This document shows, one piece after another, positions 1 through 5,800 of a stretch of 5,828 nucleotides of DNA (positions within the stretch are counted from its first letter, which is position 1; each line of letters begins with the position of its first letter). Where the stretch lies: NCBI GenBank assembly GCA_009926905.1, contig RFNX01000114.1:1-5828 (forward strand), written 5' to 3'. A model generated the notes under the pieces. It made no database searches and was not told where the DNA came from. It saw only the letters and a program-made list of their open reading frames with translations. The DNA comes from Flavobacteriales bacterium (lineage in GTDB: Bacteria > Bacteroidota > Bacteroidia > Flavobacteriales_D > Crocinitomicaceae). The position numbers were made by a program, and so were the translations under genes.

Positions 1-315
1 GTATATGATATTGGAGGAATAAATGATCAATATAACAGTGGTATGGCAAGTGCACCTATGATTATTTCTCCTGCATCTTCTGGAGGAATTGTTACTGCTT
101 CTTTCTCATCTTTAGGTACAGAAACTACAACTGATTATGTTTTTTTATATAATGGAAATTCGACCTCCTCTCCTCAATTTTCAGGTAGTGGATTTTCAGG
201 TTCAACAACACCTTCTGGTTCGTTTGTTTCTACCCATTCAACAGGTGCAATCACAATAAATTTTACATCGGATGTTTCTATTGTTGGTAGCGGATTTGTT
301 GCAAATATTTCATGT
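1..315 (+). other. CUB-like domain (N-terminally cut by window edge)
   Basis: Residues 1-105. The start YDIGGINDQYNSG resembles the YDSGG..NY opening of bacterial CUB-like domains. It is followed by a DYVFLYNGNS strand (residues about 49-58), the counterpart of the D-x-L-x-I-Y-D-G core of CUB domains, then an ITINFTSD segment and a closing ISC. In Bacteroidota such domains sit in large secreted proteins and proteases and are thought to bind proteins or glycans. The usual opening Cys and first strand would lie just before base 1, which is the main reason for treating the gene as 5'-partial. Confidence 0.75.
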
Positions 316-3300
316 TCAGTACCAGTTACTTGTTCTGGAACACCTTCTCCTGGGAATACTGTTGCCTCGCCAACTTCTGTTACTTCGGGTTCGTCAACAG
401 CTTTGTCTTTACAAAATGCAACAAGCGGGTCAGGAGTTACTTATCAGTGGTATTCATCAACCACATCAGCAACAGGACCTTGGACAGCAATCGGTACATC
501 AGCTGCAACCTTAACAGCAACACCAGCCGCTTTAAGTACTTGGTATTATTGTGCTGTTACATGTTCAGGTTCAACAGGGAATTCAACGCCAGTTCAAGTT
601 ACAGCAACATATTGTACACCTACAGGCTCCACAAGCTATTACCTTACAAATATTACTACTACAGGAGGAATTACCAATATTAACAATACAACGACCAACA
701 GTTCGGGAGGTTATGGGAATTATTCTGCAACTCTTTCAACCTCCAATTATCCAGGATATACAACCAATATTTCAATGACTCCTTCTTCAAGTACAAATTA
801 TTATTATTGTTGGATAGACTGGAACAATGATTTAGATTTCCTTGATGCTGGAGAAATAATATTTGCTACAACTTCTTATACTTCAAGTTATTCTGGATCA
901 ATAGTAGTGCCTTCTGGTCAATCTGCTGGAACTTACAGAATGCGCGTTGCAAATAGTTGGTCAGGAACAATAACAGCTGCATGTGCTCCAGCGAGCTATG
1001 GAGAGTTTGAAGATTATTCATTTATTGTAGTTGCACAAACCCCATGTTCATCTCCTACTGCTCCAGGAAACACTTTAGCTTCAGTTACTTCTCTATCGGC
1101 AGGAGCAACAACTAATTTATCCTTGCAAAACGCAACAAGTGGTACTGGTGTTACTTATCAATGGTATTCTAATACAACAAACAGTACAAGTGGCGGAACG
1201 CTTATCTCTGGAGCGACAAATACAAGCTACACTGCAACAGTTACAGGAACTACATGGTATTATTGTGCAGTAACTTGTTCAGGTACAACTACTAACTCAA
1301 ATCCGGTGCAAGTGGTTGTGAATTATTGTACCTCCAATTTATATACCTATGGTTGTAGTTCTTACGATGACTACATTAATTCATTGACTGTTAGTGATTT
1401 GACTCATACTGGAACGTTATGTACTGGTACGACTGGTATTGTTAATTATACTTCATTAACCGTAAACTTTACACAAGGAAATAATTATTCATATACTATA
1501 ACGTCTGGAGCATTATCTCAGTATGTTGGTTTTTGGATAGATTTCAACGACAACGGAAGTTTTGCAGATGCAGGTGAGTTCATTGGTGGAACAACAACTT
1601 CTTCTTCAAATAATACAATTACAGGTTCAGTTACAATACCTGCGAATGCAACCGTTGGGAACCACAGAATGAGAGTTCGATTAGTTAGTGGAACAGTTCA
1701 ATCTTTATCAACCTCTTGTACTAATTATTCTTGGGGTGAAACACACGATTATACAGTAAATATTTCAGCGGCTATACCTTGCTCTGGAACACCCACTCCA
1801 GGAAATACTATCGCTTCAGCAACATCTGTACCTTCAGGAACAACGGTCAACTTATCTTTACAAAATGCCACTACTGGTTCTGGAGTAACTTATCAATGGT
1901 ATTCTTCCACGACTTCGGCTACTGGTCCATGGACAACAATAGGCAGTGCAACAAATGCAACGTATTCAACGGCAGTAACTGTTCAAACTTGGTTTTATTG
2001 TGTGGTAACTTGCCCTGGAAATGGAGGTACTTCCTCAACACCTGTGGGTGTAACTGTCACCCTAACACCGAATGTTGATTGTTCGTCTGCCATACAGCTG
2101 TGTTCAGATAGTCAAGTTAATGGAGCGAGTAGTGGAGCTGGAATAGCGGATTTAACAATATCAACAAGCGGTTGTTTAAGTTATAGTTCTGAGAGTCAGT
2201 CTAATTGGTTTTATTCTCAAGTGTCAACAACGGGAGTATTTTCTTTTTCAATTACACCCGCAAATGGAACAGATGATTACGACTTTGCTGTTTGGCGATT
2301 TTCGGGTACACCTGCAACTTGTCCTCCACAAGCACAACCAGATCGATGCTCATTTGCTGCGGTTGGTGGCAATACTGGCCTTGGAAACAATGCTACTGAT
2401 GCTTCAGAAGGCACAGGAGGTGATAGATGGGTTTCCACTTTGAATGTAAATGCTGGAGATTATATATTGATTTTGGTCAATAATTATTCAGCTACCTATA
2501 GTCCTTTTACGATGGATTTTACGGGTAACTCAGGTTTGAATTGCAACCCAGTAAACTTGCAATGTAACATTTCTGGAACTACAAATGCTTGTATTGGTTC
2601 TTCGGTACAGCTTACTGGCTCAGGCAGCCCTGCGGTATCAACTCCTTGGACATCTTCCAGTCCATCTGTCGCAACGGTTTCGAATACTGGGGTGGTTTCG
2701 GGACTTTCTGCTGGTACAACTACAATTACTTATGTTAATAATAATGGATGTTCAACTAGTATTTTGTTTACAGTTAGTTCCACCACCATCAATATATCGA
2801 ATATCACAACAACTGTTTGCTCAGGGAATTTGTTTACTGTTTCTCCAACAAACGGGACAAATGGTGCAGTTCCAGCAGGCACAACTTACACTTGGTCAGC
2901 ACCAACTTTAAATCCTTCCAATTCCATCACGGGTGGAAGTGCGCAAGCGAGTGCTCAACCTTCGATTTCTCAAACATTAACCAATACAACCACTGCAAGT
3001 GCAACGGCTACTTACACTGTTACACCAACTTCAGGAACCTGTGTTGGAAATACGTTTACAGTTACAGTTACGGTTGATCCTCCAGTGAATTATGGAACGG
3101 TTGCAGGAATTTCAGCCGGTGGAGGCGGATCCAGCAATGTGGTTATTTATCAAGTATATGGTGCTGGAGGAAATAGTGGAGCGACTTATACAAATGATTT
3201 TGTTGTATTATATAACCCAACTGGAAGTGCTGTAAATTTGAGTGGTTGGAGTTTGCAATATGCTGCTGCTACAGGGACTTCTTGGACAAGTAATAATTTA

Positions 3301-5784
3301 TCTGGAACGATTCAATCCGGTGGATATTTTTTGGTGCAAATGGCTACAAATAATATTGCAATTGGTTCAGCCTTACCAACTGCTGATTTATCTGGTTTAA
3401 CTATAAATATGAGTGTGACAACTGGGAAATTAGCTTTGGTTAATTCAACTTCAACTATCGGTTCTATATCTTGTCCAACAACAAATATTGTTGATTTTGT
3501 TGGTTTCGGAACATCAGCAGATTGTCGTGAGGGTGTAGGAACGGCAAATAATGCCCCTGCTCCCTCTGTAACAAATTGGATTACAAGAGCTTCAAACGGA
3601 TGTCAAGATACGCAAGTCAATTCAGTCGATTTTTCGTCAGGAAATTCAATAGCACCTAAAAGCTCAGCTTCTCCTTTAAATCCTTGTATTGTCTCTTTCA
3701 CCACCTCTTTCTGTGGTTCAGGAATACCAAATGCCATGTCTGTTACAGGTGTTTCAGGCGGTACATCTTATACTTATCAATGGTATTCGCAAACTGGTGC
3801 AGTGAGTTGCCCAACAGGAAGTTCCACAGCAGGCTGGACGAGTTTAGGTACAAGCAATGGTGCAAATACTGCAACTTACACACCGTCAGCAGCAATTAGT
3901 TCAACCACAACTTATGCTTGTTTGGTTACGATAAATGGTTCTTCTTGTAGTACTCCTCAATGGTCAACAAGTTGTATTACAATTACCATCAATCCTTCCG
4001 CAAGTTTATTGCCTATGTCGACAGCTATTTGTACAGGGAATACAATTTCATTCACACCAACAGATGGAATAAACGGAAGCATTCCAGCAAGTACAACTTT
4101 TAGTTGGACAGCCCCCACAAATACTGGTGTAAGTGGCGGAACGAGCGGCAGTGGGACAACTATTTCCAATTCATTTACAGGTTCTGGAACTGCTGTTTAT
4201 ACAATCACTCCAACCACAGGAACTTGTGTGGGAGCAACAGCCACATTAACTGTAACGGTTGATCCTTGTTTGCCCATGCAAAATTGTAACTTACTGGTTT
4301 ATGCAGTTGGCGATGGAACAACGAGTTTGTCTGGAAATTCAAATGCTTTACCGGTAAGACTTTTAGAGATAAATCAAAGTGGTGCTTTGGTGCAATCTAT
4401 TACTTCTTTATTTACGGGTAACAACCTGCTTACAGCACCAGGTAGTGGAGTTTCGCAAGGATTTTTAAACAGTTACAATGGAGTCACAGCTGTTCCAGGA
4501 TTAAACTTGAATGTCAACACAACAAATTCAAATACTAACAATAACAAAGTAACATCAATTATTAGTGGTGGAGTTCTAAATTTAGTAACACGTCAAGTTC
4601 ATCCAACCACAGGTACTTTTCCATTTTCAGGAGATAATTACCGTAGTGTCATTCCGACAGGTTCAACTACGTTTTATGCTGCAGGAAACGCAAGTAATTC
4701 AACAAATGGGGTTTGGTATTATGATGGAAGTAATTTCAATCAGCTTGTTGGCTTAAATGCACGAAATGTTGAGATTTTTAATAATCAATTATACGTTTCA
4801 CAGATTTCTGCGATAAATGAAGTAGGAACAGGAACACCAACAGCTGGTACGCAAGTTTTGAATCAAATATTGACTTACGCAAGTGCTTCCATTTATGATT
4901 TTTCAATAAGTCCTGATGGTTGTACTATGTACGTTGCTGATAACGGTTCTTCCAGTTATCGTGGTGTCACCAAATGGACAAAATCAACGATTAATGGTAC
5001 TTGGACAGCGGGAATAAATTATCCATGTTATGGTTATGGCTTAGCTGTTGATTATTCAGGTTCTTCCCATATTATTTACCTGACACTATCCACAACAAAT
5101 GCAACCGCAGCTCCAAATCAAATCATTTGTTTAACTGATAATGGTTCTTTTACATTAAGTTGGACATATACTGCTGCTTCCAATTACCGTTTGGCTGGTA
5201 TCGATTTCACGCCTAATTCAACGACAGTTGTCTCCAATCCAATCACAACCCAACCGATTGCAAGTGCCAACTTATGTAATTCACAAACGCAAACGCTGTC
5301 TGTTGCTCATACTGGTTCAGCCACTTATCAATGGTACAGTAATTCAGCACCTTATGTTTGTGGTGCAACTCCAATTTCAGGTGCAACGAGTGCTACATAC
5401 ACTCCACCTGCAACAGGAGTAGATGGAACAGTTTACTATTTTGTGAAGGTTTCAGTGAATTGTTCGCAAATCTTTTTGAGTAACATTTCTGCGATTACAA
5501 CTGTCATCAATCCAACGCCTTCAGCGACGAACAATGGTCCAATTTGCGTTGGAGTAACATTAACATTACAAACGCCAACAGTTTCAGGTGCAAGTTATTC
5601 GTGGACAGGACCAAACTCGTTTAGTTCATCAACACAAGATCCAACCGTTACAAGTAATGCAACAATTGCAAATTCAGGAACATATAGTATTACTACGACT
5701 GTAAGTGGATGTACAAGCCCAGCAGGAACAACCAATGTTACTATAAATCAACCACCAGGAATCAATGCGATTAGTCCACCGTGA
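1..5784 (+). CDS. Giant modular secreted/surface protein, 5'-partial (CUB-GEVED-PKD-LTD-propeller, Bacteroidota type)
   Basis: One frame is open from base 1 to the TGA at 5782-5784 (1927 codons seen). The first ATG is at 43, but the 14 codons before it are in frame and read YDIGGINDQYNSG, which is the start of a CUB-like domain, so the true start, signal peptide and promoter lie upstream. At least a dozen extracellular beta-rich modules follow in a row, with no membrane segment or catalytic motif that I recognise. Composition is dominated by Ser, Thr, Gly and Asn. There are only six lysines and about sixteen arginines, so the protein is acidic. Regular Cys placement suggests disulfides and an extracytoplasmic location. 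By family analogy it is an adhesin or surface protein exported by the type IX system. However, the visible C-terminus (GINAISPP) lacks a recognisable type A or type B sorting domain, so the export route is unproven. Substrate or ligand is unknown. The coding call is very secure; the function is only a class assignment. Confidence 0.95.
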   Translation, partial: VYDIGGINDQYNSGMASAPMIISPASSGGIVTASFSSLGTETTTDYVFLYNGNSTSSPQFSGSGFSGSTTPSGSFVSTHSTGAITINFTSDVSIVGSGFVANISCSVPVTCSGTPSPGNTVASPTSVTSGSSTALSLQNATSGSGVTYQWYSSTTSATGPWTAIGTSAATLTATPAALSTWYYCAVTCSGSTGNSTPVQVTATYCTPTGSTSYYLTNITTTGGITNINNTTTNSSGGYGNYSATLSTSNYPGYTTNISMTPSSSTNYYYCWIDWNNDLDFLDAGEIIFATTSYTSSYSGSIVVPSGQSAGTYRMRVANSWSGTITAACAPASYGEFEDYSFIVVAQTPCSSPTAPGNTLASVTSLSAGATTNLSLQNATSGTGVTYQWYSNTTNSTSGGTLISGATNTSYTATVTGTTWYYCAVTCSGTTTNSNPVQVVVNYCTSNLYTYGCSSYDDYINSLTVSDLTHTGTLCTGTTGIVNYTSLTVNFTQGNNYSYTITSGALSQYVGFWIDFNDNGSFADAGEFIGGTTTSSSNNTITGSVTIPANATVGNHRMRVRLVSGTVQSLSTSCTNYSWGETHDYTVNISAAIPCSGTPTPGNTIASATSVPSGTTVNLSLQNATTGSGVTYQWYSSTTSATGPWTTIGSATNATYSTAVTVQTWFYCVVTCPGNGGTSSTPVGVTVTLTPNVDCSSAIQLCSDSQVNGASSGAGIADLTISTSGCLSYSSESQSNWFYSQVSTTGVFSFSITPANGTDDYDFAVWRFSGTPATCPPQAQPDRCSFAAVGGNTGLGNNATDASEGTGGDRWVSTLNVNAGDYILILVNNYSATYSPFTMDFTGNSGLNCNPVNLQCNISGTTNACIGSSVQLTGSGSPAVSTPWTSSSPSVATVSNTGVVSGLSAGTTTITYVNNNGCSTSILFTVSSTTINISNITTTVCSGNLFTVSPTNGTNGAVPAGTTYTWSAPTLNPSNSITGGSAQASAQPSISQTLTNTTTASATATYTVTPTSGTCVGNTFTVTVTVDPPVNYGTVAGISAGGGGSSNVVIYQVYGAGGNSGATYTNDFVVLYNPTGSAVNLSGWSLQYAAATGTSWTSNNLSGTIQSGGYFLVQMATNNIAIGSALPTADLSGLTINMSVTTGKLALVNSTSTIGSISCPTTNIVDFVGFGTSADCREGVGTANNAPAPSVTNWITRASNGCQDTQVNSVDFSSGNSIAPKSSASPLNPCIVSFTTSFCGSGIPNAMSVTGVSGGTSYTYQWYSQTGAVSCPTGSSTAGWTSLGTSNGANTATYTPSAAISSTTTYACLVTINGSSCSTPQWSTSCITITINPSASLLPMSTAICTGNTISFTPTDGINGSIPASTTFSWTAPTNTGVSGGTSGSGTTISNSFTGSGTAVYTITPTTGTCVGATATLTVTVDPCLPMQNCNLLVYAVGDGTTSLSGNSNALPVRLLEINQSGALVQSITSLFTGNNLLTAPGSGVSQGFLNSYNGVTAVPGLNLNVNTTNSNTNNNKVTSIISGGVLNLVTRQVHPTTGTFPFSGDNYRSVIPTGSTTFYAAGNASNSTNGVWYYDGSNFNQLVGLNARNVEIFNNQLYVSQISAINEVGTGTPTAGTQVLNQILTYASASIYDFSISPDGCTMYVADNGSSSYRGVTKWTKSTINGTWTAGINYPCYGYGLAVDYSGSSHIIYLTLSTTNATAAPNQIICLTDNGSFTLSWTYTAASNYRLAGIDFTPNSTTVVSNPITTQPIASANLCNSQTQTLSVAHTGSATYQWYSNSAPYVCGATPISGATSATYTPPATGVDGTVYYFVKVSVNCSQIFLSNISAITTVINPTPSATNNGPICVGVTLTLQTPTVSGASYSWTGPNSFSSSTQDPTVTSNATIANSGTYSITTTVSGCTSPAGTTNVTINQPPGINAISPP
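331..612 (+). repeat. Ig-like repeat A1 (94 aa)
   Basis: Residues 111-204, from a CSGTPSPGNT opening to the TATY just before the next Cys. Landmarks are LSLQNAT (403-423), TYQWYS (439-456) and WYYCAVTCSG (541-570). It has the Ig-fold pattern of a core Trp strand plus a late Y-x-C strand. It matches A2 and A3 nearly end to end and is the same length as A2. It probably acts as a stiff spacer between the CUB-like and GEVED domains. A carbohydrate-binding role cannot be excluded. Confidence 0.85.
613..1035 (+). other. GEVED domain 1
   Basis: Residues 205-345. Two diagnostic stretches are present: WIDWNNDLDF followed by LDAGE (from 811), and GEFEDYSF (from 1000), the motif that gives the GEVED family its name. 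An arginine-containing YRMRV strand lies between them, as expected for the family. The Asp/Asn-rich WIDWNND loop suggests calcium binding (inference). GEVED domains are common in secreted Bacteroidota proteins, including proteases and adhesins, and their exact role is unclear. Confidence 0.9.
1045..1326 (+). repeat. Ig-like repeat A2 (94 aa)
   Basis: Residues 349-442, starting CSSPTAPGNT. It carries LSLQNAT (1117-1137), TYQWYS (1153-1170) and WYYCAVTCSG (1255-1284), aligned with A1 at the same spacing. The loop after TYQWYS differs from A1 and A3: it reads NTTNSTSGGTLISGATNTSY, where A1 and A3 share STTSATGPWT. It separates the two GEVED domains. Confidence 0.85.
1327..1770 (+). other. GEVED domain 2
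   Basis: Residues 443-590. It contains WIDFNDNGSF and ADAGEF (from 1534), an HRMRVRL strand, and GETHDYTV (1735 onward), which fills the GEVED motif position with a His replacing the second acidic residue. It is clearly diverged from GEVED domain 1 but has the same order of motifs. It has an extra Cys pair near its start (YGCSSY and LCTG), probably a disulfide. Confidence 0.9.
1780..2067 (+). repeat. Ig-like repeat A3 (about 96 aa)
   Basis: Residues 594-689, starting CSGTPTPGNT. Landmarks are LSLQNAT (1852-1872), TYQWYS (1888-1905) and WFYCVVTCPG (1990-2019). It is the closest partner of A1: sixteen residues from TYQWYS through GPWT (1888-1935) are identical to A1 (439-486), although 10 of the 16 codons differ silently. 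Confidence 0.85.
2071..2544 (+). other. Beta-sandwich-like domain with TDDYDFAVW core (recurrent in Bacteroidota surface proteins)
   Basis: Residues 691-848. The order of landmarks is: opening DCSSAIQLC; a Gly/Ser-rich loop; GCLS; SNWFYSQVSTTGVFSFSI; GTDDYDFAVW; RCSF; GNTGL; ASEGTGG; and a closing YILILVNNYS strand with FTMDF. From memory, this series recurs in large Bacteroidota proteins that end in gliding-motility-type C-terminal domains, where it is usually left without a specific function. Its overall pattern (FSFSI, then DYDFAVW, then ILVNNYS) resembles pre-peptidase-type beta-sandwiches. The recognition is moderate and the role is unknown. Confidence 0.6.
2560..2781 (+). other. BIG2-like (bacterial Ig-like group 2) domain
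   Basis: Residues 854-927. The core WTSSSPSVATVSNTGVVSGL followed by SAGTTTITY is the classic BIG2 signature: a Trp-S-S-x-x-P-x-V-A-T-V-S strand, then G-x-V-x-G-x-x-x-G-T-x-T-I. Such domains act as spacers or adhesin modules in bacterial surface proteins. Confidence 0.8.
2782..3078 (+). other. PKD-like domain 1
   Basis: Residues 928-1026. It opens with a short VCSGN motif and then has TTYTWSAPT, GGSAQ, SISQTLTNTT, ATYTVTPTSGTCVG and a closing TVTVTVDP. This order is typical of the PKD-like domains repeated in Bacteroidota surface proteins. It is homologous in layout to the second PKD-like domain (4000-4263). Confidence 0.75.
3139..3687 (+). other. Lamin-tail domain (LTD)
   Basis: Residues 1047-1229. 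It opens VVIYQVYGAGGNSGATYTND, continues FVVLYNPTGSAVNLSGWSLQY, and has a GGYFLVQ strand, all in the order expected of bacterial lamin-tail domains. Later features are IVDFVGFG, a Cys-containing ADCREG, and a C-terminal ASNGCQDT..NSVDF region, as often seen in bacterial LTDs on nucleases and surface proteins. A Gly-rich linker (GGGGSS at 3118-3135) precedes it. No nuclease or phosphatase domain accompanies it here, so a surface-attachment or binding role is the likelier reading (inference). Confidence 0.85.
3688..3996 (+). other. Ig-like domain, diverged from the A repeats
   Basis: Residues 1230-1332. It contains YTYQWYSQ (TYQWYS at 3772-3789), a TATYTPSAAISSTTTYAC strand pair and a closing ITITINP. 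It shares the Trp core motif with A1-A3 but has a longer loop with an extra Cys (AVSCPTG) and lacks the LSLQNAT stretch. Confidence 0.7.
4000..4263 (+). other. PKD-like domain 2
   Basis: Residues 1334-1421. It has ICTGN, then FSWTAPT, VSGGTSGSGTTISN, AVYTITPTTGTCVG and TLTVTVDP, matching PKD-like domain 1 motif by motif. The two copies flank the lamin-tail plus Ig-like block. Confidence 0.75.
4288..5220 (+). other. Beta-propeller-like region
   Basis: Residues 1430-1740, about 310 residues. It begins LLVYAVGDGTTSL (VGDG at 4306-4317), similar to the N-terminus of a propeller-like region found in other Bacteroidota secreted proteins (memory, not searched). Blade-like motifs include VWYYDGSNFNQL, NQLYVSQI, SPDGCTMYVAD (4909-4941) and GLAVDYSGSSHIIYL. 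The SPDG..YVAD segment is the typical blade strand of NHL/YncE-type propellers. It has more Lys and Arg than the rest of the protein. No active-site signature was recognised, so a binding function is more likely than catalysis. Confidence 0.65.
5236..5514 (+). other. Ig-like domain
   Basis: Residues 1746-1838. It starts NPITTQP, has LCNSQTQTLSV, TYQWYSN (TYQWYS at 5323-5340), ISGATSATYTPPATGVDGTVYYF and a final VNCS strand. This is the common layout of Ig-like modules between larger domains in Bacteroidota proteins. It is the fifth domain in the protein to carry TYQWYS. Confidence 0.75.
5518..5757 (+). other. C-terminal Ig/PKD-like domain
   Basis: Residues 1840-1919. It contains GPICVG, a TLQTPTVSGASYSWTGPNSF strand pair, the SGTYSITTTVSGC strand and a closing TNVTINQPP. 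This pattern (ICVG, YSWTGPNSF, SGTYS..V...GC) is very common in tandem arrays near the end of T9SS substrates, where more copies and then a sorting domain normally follow. Here only GINAISPP and the stop codon follow. Confidence 0.75.
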
Positions 5785-5800
5785 CAATTTTGTTAAATAT

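Noticed and set aside
13..61. A strong Shine-Dalgarno-like GGAGGA at 13-18 followed by an ATG at 23
   Set aside because: The ATG at 23 is in another frame and gives only a 12-codon peptide. GGAGGA is explained by the Gly-Gly codons of the CUB-like opening, and Bacteroidota make little use of such sites.
331..2067. CRISPR-like or tandem DNA repeat array
   Set aside because: The periodicity is at protein level (Ig-like A repeats). The DNA copies differ at many silent positions, and the intervals are coding domains, not spacers.
272..2078. Several short + strand frames (for example 272-514, 312-683, 551-778, 1779-2078)
   Set aside because: They are out-of-frame readings of the repetitive Ser/Thr-rich gene, with low-complexity Leu/Gln- or Asn/Cys-rich translations and no support of their own.
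3118..3132. GGGGS coded by GGTGGAGGCGGATCC, identical in form to a commonly used synthetic linker with a BamHI site
   Set aside because: No vector or tag sequence flanks it, the reading frame continues naturally into the lamin-tail domain, and Gly-rich inter-domain linkers are normal. Coincidence is the simplest explanation.
3957..4169. Minus-strand open frame of 70 codons
   Set aside because: It lies wholly inside the PKD-like/Ig coding region, has no recognisable domain or ribosome site, and is explained by the codon bias of the + strand gene.
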